The notes under the pieces were generated by a model. The model worked only from the letters and a program-made list of their open reading frames with translations. It did not search any database and was not told the DNA's origin. Shown here in pieces: positions 17,676 through 25,528 of a stretch of 64,000 nt of DNA (positions are counted from its first letter, which is position 1; each line of letters starts with the position of its first letter). The position numbers were made by a program, and so were the translations under genes. Source of the stretch: Tessaracoccus antarcticus (GTDB lineage Bacteria > Actinomycetota > Actinomycetes > Propionibacteriales > Propionibacteriaceae). The DNA is taken from contig NZ_REFW01000005.1 of assembly GCF_003688855.1 (NCBI RefSeq), positions 114,596-178,595 on the forward strand, given 5' to 3'.

Positions 17676-18158
17676 ATGTCAACCGACGCGCTCATAGACC
17701 TGCTGCTCCGAGACGAAGGCAACGTAGACGTGCCAACCATTGATGCGCTCCATAGTCTGCTGGACGACAGCACGATCGACTCCTCCAACGCGCCCCTTGG
17801 CGTCGCCGAGGCCGCAGCACTTGTCAGGCTCACCGCCCACACCCTCCGCTACTACGAGCAAGAGGGACTGGTCTGCCCGCCGCGGAATACTGCTGGCCAT
17901 CGCGAGTATGGCCCGGCCGAGCTGCGGCGACTCGTGTTCCTGACCCGGATGCGTCTTTCTGGGATGACCATGCATGATCTGAGGCAGTACGTCCGGCTGG
18001 TCGAGGAGGGCGACTCGACCGTCCCGGAGAGACGGCAGATCATGATTGCGCAGCGCAATCGCATCCGACGCCAACAGCGGGAACTCGCTTTGGCACTCGT
18101 AGCGACGGAGTACAAAATACGCACGTACGGTGGAGCACTTCCGTGCTCTCCTTCTTGA
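17676..18158 (+). CDS. MerR-family transcriptional regulator
   Basis: Regulator of 160 residues. A 45-residue N-terminal extension precedes the MerR helix-turn-helix (LGVAEAAALVRLTAHTLRYYEQEGLV, wing GHREYGPAELRRL), then a dimerisation helix with RNRIRRQQRELALALVATEYKI. No Cys cluster is seen. It lies 9 bp after the SDR gene. Its last residues (GALPCSPS) overlap a hairpin and an 18-bp tandem duplication, so the natural C-terminus may have been altered. Confidence 0.88.
   Translation: MSTDALIDLLLRDEGNVDVPTIDALHSLLDDSTIDSSNAPLGVAEAAALVRLTAHTLRYYEQEGLVCPPRNTAGHREYGPAELRRLVFLTRMRLSGMTMHDLRQYVRLVEEGDSTVPERRQIMIAQRNRIRRQQRELALALVATEYKIRTYGGALPCSPS
18133..18156 (+). terminator. Possible terminator at the end of the MerR gene
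   Basis: The perfect 6-bp stem GAGCAC-TTCC-GTGCTC (18133-18148) is followed by TCCTTCTT. It falls inside the last codons of the MerR gene, which is unusual for a terminator. Confidence 0.4.
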
Positions 18159-18185
18159 GCGCTCTGACCTTCTTGAGCGCTCTGA
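18150..18185 (+). repeat. Perfect 18-bp tandem duplication
   Basis: CCTTCTTGAGCGCTCTGA occurs twice back to back (18150-18167 and 18168-18185). The first copy supplies the stop codon of the MerR gene. Confidence 0.95.
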
Positions 18186-18347
18186 CTGGTCGGCAGAGGG
18201 GCGTCAGCCCGCCCGTGGGCACGGTGGACTCGTCCGCACCCGCCAACTGCCCTTGACGTGAACCTAGTGGGCCTTGGGGACTGTGGTTCCGAAATACATG
18301 GTCCTGAGCACCATAGGGGCCACTGGAAGTGTCGATACCTAACATTC

Positions 18348-18713
18348 ATGATCCTATGTTGGGGCCTCAGGACACTCCCTCGAGTCCTGATCGAGCCAGT
18401 GGACAACCTGGTTGTGATGCTTGCATCCCTGTTCGTCGGAGGTGCATCAACCGGTGCTGGCGCAGTGATCTGGGGAACGTTGCTGCCACGCCTCATCCCC
18501 ATGGAGATGATCGGTCGAGTCGCAAGCCTCGACTTCTTCGTCTCCATCGCATTCATGCCCGTCTCCATCGCGATCGCTGGCCTTCTCGCGCTCATCGTGC
18601 CGGTGGAGACGATCTCTATCGTCGCGGGGATCATCCCGCCGTTCCTCGCCCTGGCTGCCCTCGTCGCCGGTCGAATGCGTCACACCGAGATACTGCAGCG
18701 GTTGTGCACATAG
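18348..18713 (+). pseudogene. C-terminal remnant of an MFS efflux protein
   Basis: About 120 residues resemble the end of a 12-TM MFS_3-type exporter: LFVGGASTGAGAVIWGTLLP, GRVASLDFFVSIAFMPVSIA and VAGIIPPFLALAALVAGRM. About 290 N-terminal residues are missing, so it cannot be a working pump. It may have been the partner of the neighbouring MerR and SDR genes before a deletion. Confidence 0.75.
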
Positions 18714-18720
18714 AAAGGGC

Positions 18721-18783
18721 GTGCGATGAGCCCGATGAGTACGCTCACCGAGCCCATCGCACACTTCTACTTTTGGTAGATCT
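18721..18783 (+). terminator. Hairpin terminator after the MFS remnant
   Basis: GTGCGATG (18721-18728) pairs with CATCGCAC (18765-18772), with further pairing inside and a T-rich tract (TTCTACTTTTGG) after it. It starts 7 bp after the remnant's stop. Confidence 0.55.
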
Positions 18784-19171
18784 TGCATTCGGCGATGGGT
18801 AGCACGCCAGCGCCTCTGCACAGCTGGCTGCGGTGGTCAAAACACGTCGTCGGGCAAAAGCACTGCGCGGACGGTCTTGAGTCGAAGCCAACTCGGTCGA
18901 AGGCTTGGCTGAACTGTCGACTAACCTGAGTGCCTCGAACCCCATGCGATCCACCTCCGCCGGGCCGTTCAGGTGCTGGTGCTGGCGCTGGTGCTGGTGC
19001 TGATGCTGATGCTGGTGCTGGTGCTGGTGCTGGTGCTGGTGCTGGTGCTGGTGCTGGTGCTGGTGCTGGGGCTGGTGCTGGTGCTGGTGCTGGTGCTGGT
19101 GCTGGTGCTGGGGCTGGTGCTGGTGCTGGTGCTGGTGCTGGTGGAAAGGTATCGCGTGACCCAGTGCTTCG
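18784..19171. other. Non-coding region containing a hexamer array
   Basis: Apart from the tandem array at 18972-19143 nothing is recognised. Frames through the array encode only repetitive Val-Leu, Gly-Ala or His-Gln strings and are not taken as genes. Confidence 0.5.
18972..19143 (+). repeat. Hexanucleotide tandem array, about 28 units of GGTGCT
   Basis: Near-perfect repetition of GGTGCT for about 172 bp, with a few variant units (one GCTGGC, two GCTGAT, two GCTGGG). The mixed variants show partial homogenisation. It lies just downstream of the reverse-strand SDR stop. Length variation by strand slippage is likely. Confidence 0.95.
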
Positions 19172-20149
19172 TTAGCGTGCCGCAGGAGTGGGTGCCGCAC
19201 CTGTAGCGGCAAGGGAACTGTCCCAGAGCCGTGCGGCCGAGTCGGCGTTGATCGCGTATTCGCGGACGCCACCATTGTCCATGTCGTCGTCTGGGGTAGA
19301 TGTGCGTGCGATGTTGCAGTCCTCGAGGTATCGACCTCCCATGCCGTCGAGGAGTGTCGAGGTGGCCGCCCACAGGCCTGTCGCCGCGCCTTGAGAGGCA
19401 GTCTTGAAGTCGGCGCCGACGACGGTGCCATTCTGGTCGACCCATCCGCGTTCGATTTGTTCCTGGAGGGTCATCTCGCGTTGCAGACCGGTGATGATTT
19501 TCCCTGGGTGTAGCGCGAACGCTCGCACACCGTCCCGGCGTCCGAGCGTGTCGAGATGCACGGCGAACAAGCTATTCGCGGTCTTGGATTGTCCGTAGGC
19601 CAACCATTTGTCGTATCCGGTGCGGAAGTGGGGATCGTTCCGGCGGATATCGCTCAGGGCATGGCCTGCGGAGCTGTTGACGACGACGCGGGCGCCGTTC
19701 GCGGCGGCAAGAAGTGGGTAGAGCTCGCACGCGAGTGTGAAGTGGCCCAGATGGTTAATCGCAAACTGTCCCTCCCAGCCTGGTCCGATGCGACGCTCTT
19801 GGGTGGCCATGACGCCCGCACCAGCCAGCAGGAGATCGAGCTTCGTCAGGGACTCCCGGATCTGTGTGGCAGCGGCGCGCACGCTGCAAAGGTCGGCCAA
19901 ATCCATTGGGATGATCTCGCACCCGTCGACGTCGGAGAGAGCTGCGCGCGCGACCTCGGGCCGTCGCGCCGGGACGATCACACGGGTGCCTGCGGCGGTT
20001 AAGGCTCGGGTTGTCGCTAAGCCGAGACCGGAGTATCCGCCGGTGACGAGCGCCGTTCTTCCCGCGAGGTCGATACCAGCCATGACGTCCTCGGCGGAAC
20101 TGGCGGCAGAGAAGGGTGAGCGCAACGGCTGCTGTTCGGTGATGGTCAT
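19172..20149 (-). CDS. SDR-family oxidoreductase (WWOX/retinol-dehydrogenase-like)
   Basis: Predicted oxidoreductase of 325 residues from ATG 20149. It shows TGGYSGLG near residue 43, AGAGVMATQ, an INHLGHFTLACELYPLL block typical of the WWOX/RDH branch, Ser in VVNSSAGHAL, and Tyr-x-x-x-Lys in LAYGQSKTANS. It is divergent from the MerR gene at 20205, and a MerR-type promoter with a 19-bp spacer faces it. Frames extending upstream of 20149 would cover that promoter, so the ATG at 20149 is preferred. Confidence 0.92.
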   Translation of the reverse strand: MTITEQQPLRSPFSAASSAEDVMAGIDLAGRTALVTGGYSGLGLATTRALTAAGTRVIVPARRPEVARAALSDVDGCEIIPMDLADLCSVRAAATQIRESLTKLDLLLAGAGVMATQERRIGPGWEGQFAINHLGHFTLACELYPLLAAANGARVVVNSSAGHALSDIRRNDPHFRTGYDKWLAYGQSKTANSLFAVHLDTLGRRDGVRAFALHPGKIITGLQREMTLQEQIERGWVDQNGTVVGADFKTASQGAATGLWAATSTLLDGMGGRYLEDCNIARTSTPDDDMDNGGVREYAINADSAARLWDSSLAATGAAPTPAAR

Positions 20150-20190
20150 AGAAACGACGCTACGATCTAGAGTGTGGTCTAGGTCAAGTC
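20150..20190 (-). promoter_or_regulatory. MerR-type promoter and operator of the SDR gene
   Basis: On the reverse strand TTGACC (-35) is separated by 19 bp from TAGCGT (-10). The spacer holds the perfect inverted repeat CTAGA-N6-TCTAG (20167-20182). An over-long 19-bp spacer containing a dyad is the hallmark of promoters activated by MerR regulators. Confidence 0.72.
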
Positions 20191-20204
20191 CGGGAGCACA
20201 GAAC

Positions 20205-20624
20205 ATGACATCAGGCACCGCGGTCGAGCGGATGAGTATCGGTGAGGTGGCCGCGACGACTGGGCTCAGTGTCCACGCTTTGCGCTTCTACGAGAAGGAG
20301 GGTGTTCTTCTCGGCCCGGTTTCACGGAACTCCGGAGGCCGGCGGCGCTACACCACTTCCGATGTCGAATGGTTACTGATCTGCGGGAAACTGCGGGAGT
20401 CGGGGATGCCCTTGAGCGAGCTCACACGGTTCGCAGCGCTCGTGCGGCAGGGTCCCGGCAACGAATCTGAACGCCTCCATCTGCTCGACGCCCACAGGAA
20501 GAGCGTCGACGCTCAAATCGAAGCGCTTCAAGAGTGCCGCTCCCTCATCGCGTGGAAGGTCGGCGTCTACACCGAACATCTCGCGCGTAGCGACGCCGAA
20601 AACCTCTGGGCGCCCACGACCTGA
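20205..20624 (+). CDS. MerR-family transcriptional regulator
   Basis: Regulator of 139 residues starting at ATG 20205 after GGGAGCACAGAAC. The helix-turn-helix is MSIGEVAATTGLSVHALRFY with wing GGRRRYTTSDVEWL, followed by the coiled-coil region RKSVDAQIEALQECRSLIAW. No metal-binding Cys triad is seen, so it belongs with the organic-ligand or aldehyde-responsive group. It faces the divergent SDR gene across a 55-bp gap with a matching operator. Confidence 0.92.
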   Translation: MTSGTAVERMSIGEVAATTGLSVHALRFYEKEGVLLGPVSRNSGGRRRYTTSDVEWLLICGKLRESGMPLSELTRFAALVRQGPGNESERLHLLDAHRKSVDAQIEALQECRSLIAWKVGVYTEHLARSDAENLWAPTT

Positions 20625-20902
20625 CCAATATTGGAGCCCGCAGACAGGTTGTCCTCGCGTTGCGAGAATGACTATCCACAACAGTCCCTGGAGTCTCGTG
20701 AGCGTCTGCGCGACGCAACATTCCTGATCTTGGCGCGGGATACGCGCATTCGACGCCATTGCTGAGCCCTTCGGTGAGACGGCTCATGACCCAAGGAATG
20801 CGAATACAGGGCCCGACCAGACACGCCCCAAGGTGACGTGATTCCGCTGCTGGTCCTGGCCTTGGCCACGGCCCTGGATTCGTTCACGCGTAGACCTCTC
20901 TC

Positions 20903-20933
20903 TTGACTTGGACCTGGGTTCAGGGTTGAGGCT
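20903..20933 (+). promoter_or_regulatory. Candidate MerR-type promoter of the aldo-keto reductase gene
   Basis: TTGACT (20903-20908) is followed by a dyad-like ACCTGGGTTCAGGGT (20912-20926) just upstream of the ATG at 20941. The layout resembles MerR-controlled promoters, and a MerR gene is second in the operon. The -10 is poor, so confidence is moderate. Confidence 0.4.
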
Positions 20934-20940
20934 GTTGCTC

Positions 20941-21885
20941 ATGACGAATAATGCGGACCACATCGGATCACTTCCAGTCGCACCTATGGCACTCGGGACC
21001 ATGTATTTCGGAACGACACTCACCCAACCCCAAGCATGGGAATGCCTCGATACGGCAGCTGCCCTAGGTGCAACATTCTGGGACACTTCGAACAACTATG
21101 CGTTCTGGGCCGGTGGCACCGGCGACGAATCGGAATCGGTGCTAGGCGAATGGTTCGCCAGCCGCGGGGCACATGCGCGGGATCAGATCGTCTTAGCCTC
21201 GAAGGTTGGTGCCCGTCCGTTGGCGGGTCACTCCGACCTCGACCACGTTGCCGGGCTGTCTGCTCCTGCCATCCGGGAGCAGGTCACGGCGAGCCTGCTG
21301 AGGCTGCGCACTGATCGTCTCGACGTTCTCTACGCCCATGTGGACGACCAGAGCGTCGCCTTCGAGGAGACCCTCGGCGCTTTCGCCGACCTGGTCGAGG
21401 AAGGGCTCGTGCGTGAAGTAGCCGCCAGCAACCTCACCGCGAAGCGACTAGCAGAAGCGCTCACAGTCACCACCTCTCACCCCTACCGTGCGCTTCAGCA
21501 AAGATTCACCTATCTCCAGCCTGCCGCAACGGCCGACACCGCGCCCCAAGTGGTGCTCGACGACGCCACCGAACTGATCGCAGAAACGGCCGGAATCACA
21601 CTGGTCGGGTACTCCCCACTGCTCTCCGGCGCCTACACGCGCAAGGACCGACCCTTGCCGTCCGAGTACGACACCCCCGCCAATACCGTTCGCCTCGAAA
21701 GGCTCCGGGAAGTCACCAAATCCAGTGAGATGGACGCCGGGCAGGTCGTTCTTGCCTGGATGAAGCAGCGGCCTCGAGCGGTCATTCCCATCGTTGGCGT
21801 CTCCAGCCCTTCACAGGTCCGGTCAGCGTGGTCTGCCGTCACCACCGACATCCCGGCAGCCTTGATGTCCATACTGGGTCAATGA
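20941..21885 (+). CDS. Aldo/keto reductase
   Basis: NADPH-dependent reductase of the AKR superfamily, 314 residues, with a TIM-barrel pattern. The catalytic set is visible: Asp and Tyr in FWDTSNNYAFW, Lys in VLASKVGAR, and His in DVLYAHVDD. The cofactor-binding end has QRPRAVIPIVGVSSPSQV. The start at ATG 20941 places the MerR-like promoter directly upstream. Its stop overlaps the start of the next MerR gene (ATGA), so the two are co-translated. Confidence 0.93.
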   Translation: MTNNADHIGSLPVAPMALGTMYFGTTLTQPQAWECLDTAAALGATFWDTSNNYAFWAGGTGDESESVLGEWFASRGAHARDQIVLASKVGARPLAGHSDLDHVAGLSAPAIREQVTASLLRLRTDRLDVLYAHVDDQSVAFEETLGAFADLVEEGLVREVAASNLTAKRLAEALTVTTSHPYRALQQRFTYLQPAATADTAPQVVLDDATELIAETAGITLVGYSPLLSGAYTRKDRPLPSEYDTPANTVRLERLREVTKSSEMDAGQVVLAWMKQRPRAVIPIVGVSSPSQVRSAWSAVTTDIPAALMSILGQ

Positions 21886-22289
21886 CGACAACAGCGGACA
21901 CGGATCCCTTCTTAGGGATCGGGACGGTCGCCGCGCAGGTAGGGGTCGCCGCGGACACCATCAGATACTACGAACGCCAGGCCATTCTTCCTCCACCACA
22001 TCGTGACGCGTCCGGGCGACGACGGTACAACACCGCAGCCATTCATCTGATCGAGGTCCTCCTTCACCTGCGAGACACGGGGATGCCCCTGACCCAGATC
22101 GCCGAATTCACCCGTCTCGTTTCCCTCGACCCGGCAGGGGTCCACGACCGCCTGCACCTTCTCGAGCAGCACCGTGATGAAGTAACTCAACGGATCAAGA
22201 GCTGGAACGATTCGCTCACGATCATCGACCAGAAGATCGATGATTATCAGCAGCGCCTCTCAACCACAGCCACAGCCACCAATCAATAG
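21882..22289 (+). CDS. MerR-family transcriptional regulator
   Basis: Regulator of 135 residues overlapping the aldo-keto reductase stop by 4 bp. The helix-turn-helix is LGIGTVAAQVGVAADTIRYYE with wing SGRRRYNTAAIHLIEVL, and the C-terminal coiled coil includes RIKSWNDSLTIIDQKIDDY. It probably controls its own operon through the dyad at 20912. It is about 35 percent similar by eye to the MerR protein at 20205, so the two modules are cousins. Confidence 0.92.
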   Translation: MTTTADTDPFLGIGTVAAQVGVAADTIRYYERQAILPPPHRDASGRRRYNTAAIHLIEVLLHLRDTGMPLTQIAEFTRLVSLDPAGVHDRLHLLEQHRDEVTQRIKSWNDSLTIIDQKIDDYQQRLSTTATATNQ

Positions 22290-23080
22290 ACAAGCCCTAC
22301 ACATGGGATCAGGAACACCCATGGCGATGGCGACGCTCGAAAGCTGAGAACAGATGCTCAACAATCATTGTTTCATGGGTCATTGCAGGTTTGCATACAT
22401 CTAGACGCGAGTCCTCTTCCGAACGTGTCACACAACCAAAAGTGCCTCAAAAGTGGCTTTAAGCCAGACCCTGACGGCACATGGCCACCAATCGTGACGT
22501 CACCCAGGCCGGGAGGTGTCCTTGTTGTTGGTGAATGTTGACGTCAGTTTCAGTTGCGCGCGGATCAGTGTGTCGAGCCGTTCCCACGCGGGTGACATGG
22601 CGTTGACTTCTTGTTGGGGACTGCTGCACGAGTAGGCGACACTGTGACCTGATCGTGCAGCAGACCCCTTACCCAGCTGAGCTGAGTCCTCATGCTGGAG
22701 TTTCGGCTCGGTGAGGCAAACCGCCGGACGCATCCTTTTGGATGCACTTGCGATCTTCTGCCGATCCTCCGTCACCGGGCCTTGACCACTGCTACCACCG
22801 TGGTTCGTGAGCAGGCCCGCCACGGCTGCCACGGGGCTCGCGCTCGGCAACGAACTCAATGGGCCTCTATTGACATAGGCGCAGATCCATCGTTGCGCAC
22901 CACCGACTAGACCGTCGGGATCTCACAGGCGATCCTGATCGCCTGCCCGCGAAGCGGCGGCAGCGACTTTCCGCCAGCACTCTCCCTTGATGCTCTCCGG
23001 GTGGCCGGCAGGGAGCTACTGGTACAGCGGGATCAGCACGCACCAAGAAGGACACAGATCCATCACGCGAAAGGACGATC
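22290..23080. other. 791-bp gap between the chromosomal-type modules and the conjugation cluster
   Basis: No gene is convincing. It holds the quasi-palindromic repeat at 22616-22668. The last 200 bp probably carry the promoter of the conjugation operon (a TTGACA at 22870-22875 has no good -10), and AAAGGACGATC provides the ribosome site for the gene at 23081. This gap is the likely left border of the mobile element, but I find no clear attachment site. Confidence 0.45.
22616..22668. repeat. 53-bp quasi-palindrome made of two abutting repeat ends
   Basis: GGGG-A-CTGCTGCACGA (22616-22631) and TCGTGCAGCAG-A-CCCC (22653-22668) pair with one mismatch, and the 21 bp between them are also partly self-complementary. 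Each arm matches the terminal sequence seen at 2801 and 16673. Confidence 0.85.
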
Positions 23081-23407
23081 ATGACCTCCACAAGCAATGC
23101 CGCTGTTGGGCAGACGTATGTGCTTCTCCGAGAAGCCGCGAAGCTAATGCGTGGCCCTGCAGGAGATGCCCTCCACAGCGATGTCCGAATCAAGATCGCC
23201 GCTTTGCAGTTGCTTTCTCTATCTCTGGTCGGGGACTTCAGGAACGACTGCGCGTTCACCCCACCCGCCACTGTTGCGGCGTGCCTGGAGCTGGCAGAAA
23301 TCCAGACGTCCGCGTGGGACCTTGGTGAGTTGCCTGATGCGGCCATGGGTTTCGTGCTCGCTCTGGCGGAACTCAACCGTGCCTTGTCCGACGGGCGCCG
23401 GTCATGA
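23081..23407 (+). CDS. Hypothetical protein, first gene of the conjugation cluster
   Basis: Protein of 108 residues, mostly helical in appearance, with no signal or membrane segment and no family I recognise. The ATG follows AAAGGACGATC. Its stop overlaps the start of the sigma-like gene (ATGA at 23404), so they are translationally coupled. By position it may be a partner or antagonist of the sigma-like protein. Confidence 0.7.
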   Translation: MTSTSNAAVGQTYVLLREAAKLMRGPAGDALHSDVRIKIAALQLLSLSLVGDFRNDCAFTPPATVAACLELAEIQTSAWDLGELPDAAMGFVLALAELNRALSDGRRS

Positions 23408-25251
23408 GCGTGACCGTATCGCCATTTCGCGGCGCGATCACGGCTGGGATCGCGAGCATCAACGCACGTGGACTCACTCCCATCCAGTGGGCCGAGGCAG
23501 CCGCCCAGTGCGCGCAGGCGTTCCACATCTACGGAATAGGCGATCCCGTCGTGCGATCAGCTGCGGCGCTAGGAGGAATCATCGCCCTCCACAGCACCGC
23601 GTCAACCGATCCATCCTCGGTGATCACAGCATTCAAACTCTGCGCATCAGCCCCGGTCGACGCCGAAGGACCTGCCAGTATTCAGATGGAGGGACGGACC
23701 GCGCTGCGCCTCGCCACCCATGCCGCGATCCTCAACTCCCGTGGCCTCTCCAGGACCCTCCTGACCACGGTGGAGCGAGAGCTGACGGCTGCCATTGCAG
23801 GTCCGGCGCCCACGTCCATGGAATCGGCGTTGGAGAATTGGCGAACCGCGACAGCTCTTATTGGGGGCAGTCCCCTCGAGACCTCCCCCCATCTGGCGGT
23901 TGCTATCGCGAGCACCCAGATCGAGCTGCTGCGCCGCAGCCGAGACCTACTTTCCGTGGTCGACATCAACCCACAGATCCCAGGAAGCCCGGATCGATTA
24001 CGTAGCAGCATCGAAGCCAACATTCAGGCCTGGTCGAAGGCGGCTGACCGCTGGTACGACATGAGCCTGACAACGGTGGCTCACGACGCCGCCCACACCA
24101 CCACGCATCGCCTTGCACTGGCCGCTACTGAGCTCAGCACAGCACTGACAGACTGCCTTCCTCCCGGAAGACAGCTGGATGCCCTGGTCCGGACCGGGTT
24201 CGGCGGGAACCTGGTCGCTGGCATCGTGGCCTCTGGCAGGGCACAGCTCAACCACTCAGTGGTTGTTCCAACCGCGTGCAGCCTCGAGATGGTGGCTGCT
24301 CACTTCACGGAGCACCGCTACGGTCCACCCTTTCGTGACCGAACCACCTCTCCTTCGCCGGATCATCCGGCACTGGTGGATGACTCCCCCACGGCGATTC
24401 ACATCCCCTCAGTCACTGCCACACTCCCCCACCACGACAAGGATCCGTCCGATACAGCTGTGACTGCTCCACATGCTGTACCAGTTCGATGGTTGACACG
24501 CCAGGAGGAAAACGAGTTGGCACAGCGTCGAGACGCCGGCACTATCGCCCAAGCCGCTCTCGACGGGGATCCCACAGCACGCAATCTGGCAGCTAACGCA
24601 ACCCAAACGGAGCTGCAGGCGCTGGCGTTGGCTGGTCGTGGGGCTGTGGCTCAGTTGGTTGCCGCGATGATCCCGACGATGCAGTCAACGAACCGGTGGA
24701 TCGCTCGTGATGAGCGGGCGGATGCGCTACAAAGCGCCGCTGTCGATGTCGCTGCCGCAGCAGGGAGGTGGGACCCGGCAAAAGGAGCGAGGTGGCTCAG
24801 TTTCGCCTGGAGCACCTCGTGGTGGGCATCGACTGATTCGAGGAAGGCAATCGATGTCAGACCTATCCCGCTCGACGTGGACCTCGACAGGACAGGCACC
24901 AGGCTACAGACAGAGCCACCGGGTCCGGAGCAGGCTTTGCTGGAGCACCTCGAAGCCTCGGAACAGCGGCATCTCCTCCACCAAATCCGGGCACTGCAGG
25001 GCGACGAGATCAGATCCGAGCTTCTCACAGTGGTGTTGGAGTACCACGGCCTCACAGGGGAGGCCCCCAAAACTTTCGCGGAGATCGCCCACGAGCGCGA
25101 CAGCTCGACCAGCACCATCGTGCGGCGCTACCGCGAAGGCATCAGGGCGCTGCGCCGTGCCGTCCCAGCCAGCCCCACCACATCAGAGCCGAAACCGTGG
25201 CGACGACCAGAGCACACCCCCCACCGACAAGACAGCACGCCGCGTCGCTGA
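23404..25251 (+). CDS. Sigma-70-like protein with large N-terminal extension
   Basis: Protein of 615 residues. The last 200 look like a sigma factor: a region-2-like helix set near residues 411-475 (RWDPAKGARWLSFAWSTSWW, recalling the FDP-RG-KF-TYA-WW signature), then a region-4-like helix-turn-helix near residues 555-595 (TFAEIAHERDSSTSTIVRRY). The first 390 residues are helical, with no domain I can name, and a Pro/Ser-rich linker lies near 330-370. As second gene of the conjugation cluster it probably directs element promoters. Whether it binds RNA polymerase is inference. Confidence 0.75.
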   Translation: MSVTVSPFRGAITAGIASINARGLTPIQWAEAAAQCAQAFHIYGIGDPVVRSAAALGGIIALHSTASTDPSSVITAFKLCASAPVDAEGPASIQMEGRTALRLATHAAILNSRGLSRTLLTTVERELTAAIAGPAPTSMESALENWRTATALIGGSPLETSPHLAVAIASTQIELLRRSRDLLSVVDINPQIPGSPDRLRSSIEANIQAWSKAADRWYDMSLTTVAHDAAHTTTHRLALAATELSTALTDCLPPGRQLDALVRTGFGGNLVAGIVASGRAQLNHSVVVPTACSLEMVAAHFTEHRYGPPFRDRTTSPSPDHPALVDDSPTAIHIPSVTATLPHHDKDPSDTAVTAPHAVPVRWLTRQEENELAQRRDAGTIAQAALDGDPTARNLAANATQTELQALALAGRGAVAQLVAAMIPTMQSTNRWIARDERADALQSAAVDVAAAAGRWDPAKGARWLSFAWSTSWWASTDSRKAIDVRPIPLDVDLDRTGTRLQTEPPGPEQALLEHLEASEQRHLLHQIRALQGDEIRSELLTVVLEYHGLTGEAPKTFAEIAHERDSSTSTIVRRYREGIRALRRAVPASPTTSEPKPWRRPEHTPHRQDSTPRR

Positions 25252-25283
25252 CGACGACGCCCTTCCGTTACGCCGCCCCCCTG

Positions 25284-25464
25284 GGGGTAGGTCTGACAAC
25301 GGAGTTGGGCTGCCGGTATTCGTGTCTGTAGTGGGCCGGTCGCAGACGTTTATGGTGGCTGATGCAACCCCTGTGGACAAGTTTCGGGGGTAGGTTACTC
25401 CACCCCTTGTCAACACTCATTTGAAGGCGTGTTTTGGGGTGGGGGTAGGTCGTTGGGGGTAGGG
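25284..25464 (+). promoter_or_regulatory. Cluster of four GGGGGTAGG motifs upstream of the second sigma-like gene
   Basis: GGGGGTAGGT occurs at 25284-25293, 25386-25395 and 25441-25450, and GGGGGTAGGG at 25455-25464, all in the same orientation in the 277-bp gap between the two sigma-like genes. A fifth identical copy is at 50593, upstream of the relaxase gene. They may be binding sites for an element-encoded regulator. Confidence 0.5.
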
Positions 25465-25493
25465 AAAGGTAGAGGTCCAGCAGGCAGGTTTCA

Positions 25494-25521
25494 TCCACGA
25501 AGTTTCCTCTCGTGGAAGGAG
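25494..25521 (+). promoter_or_regulatory. 5' UTR hairpin touching the ribosome binding site
   Basis: TCCACGA (25494-25500) pairs perfectly with TCGTGGA (25510-25516) across a 9-base loop. The second arm runs into GAAGGAG (25515-25521), the Shine-Dalgarno of the ATG at 25529, so the stem could dampen translation. Confidence 0.5.
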
Positions 25522-25528
25522 TCCCGTC

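Noticed and set aside
18972..19143. CRISPR array
   Set aside because: Six-base units without spacers are a simple tandem repeat, and no cas gene is nearby.
18930..19445. Open frames across the hexamer array (Val-Leu, Gly-Ala and His-Gln repeats)
   Set aside because: They exist because a six-base repeat has no stops in any frame. No start context or homologous protein is evident.
22870..22898. Strong promoter for the conjugation operon at TTGACA 22870
   Set aside because: No acceptable -10 lies at 16-18 bp spacing, so it is mentioned only as a possibility.
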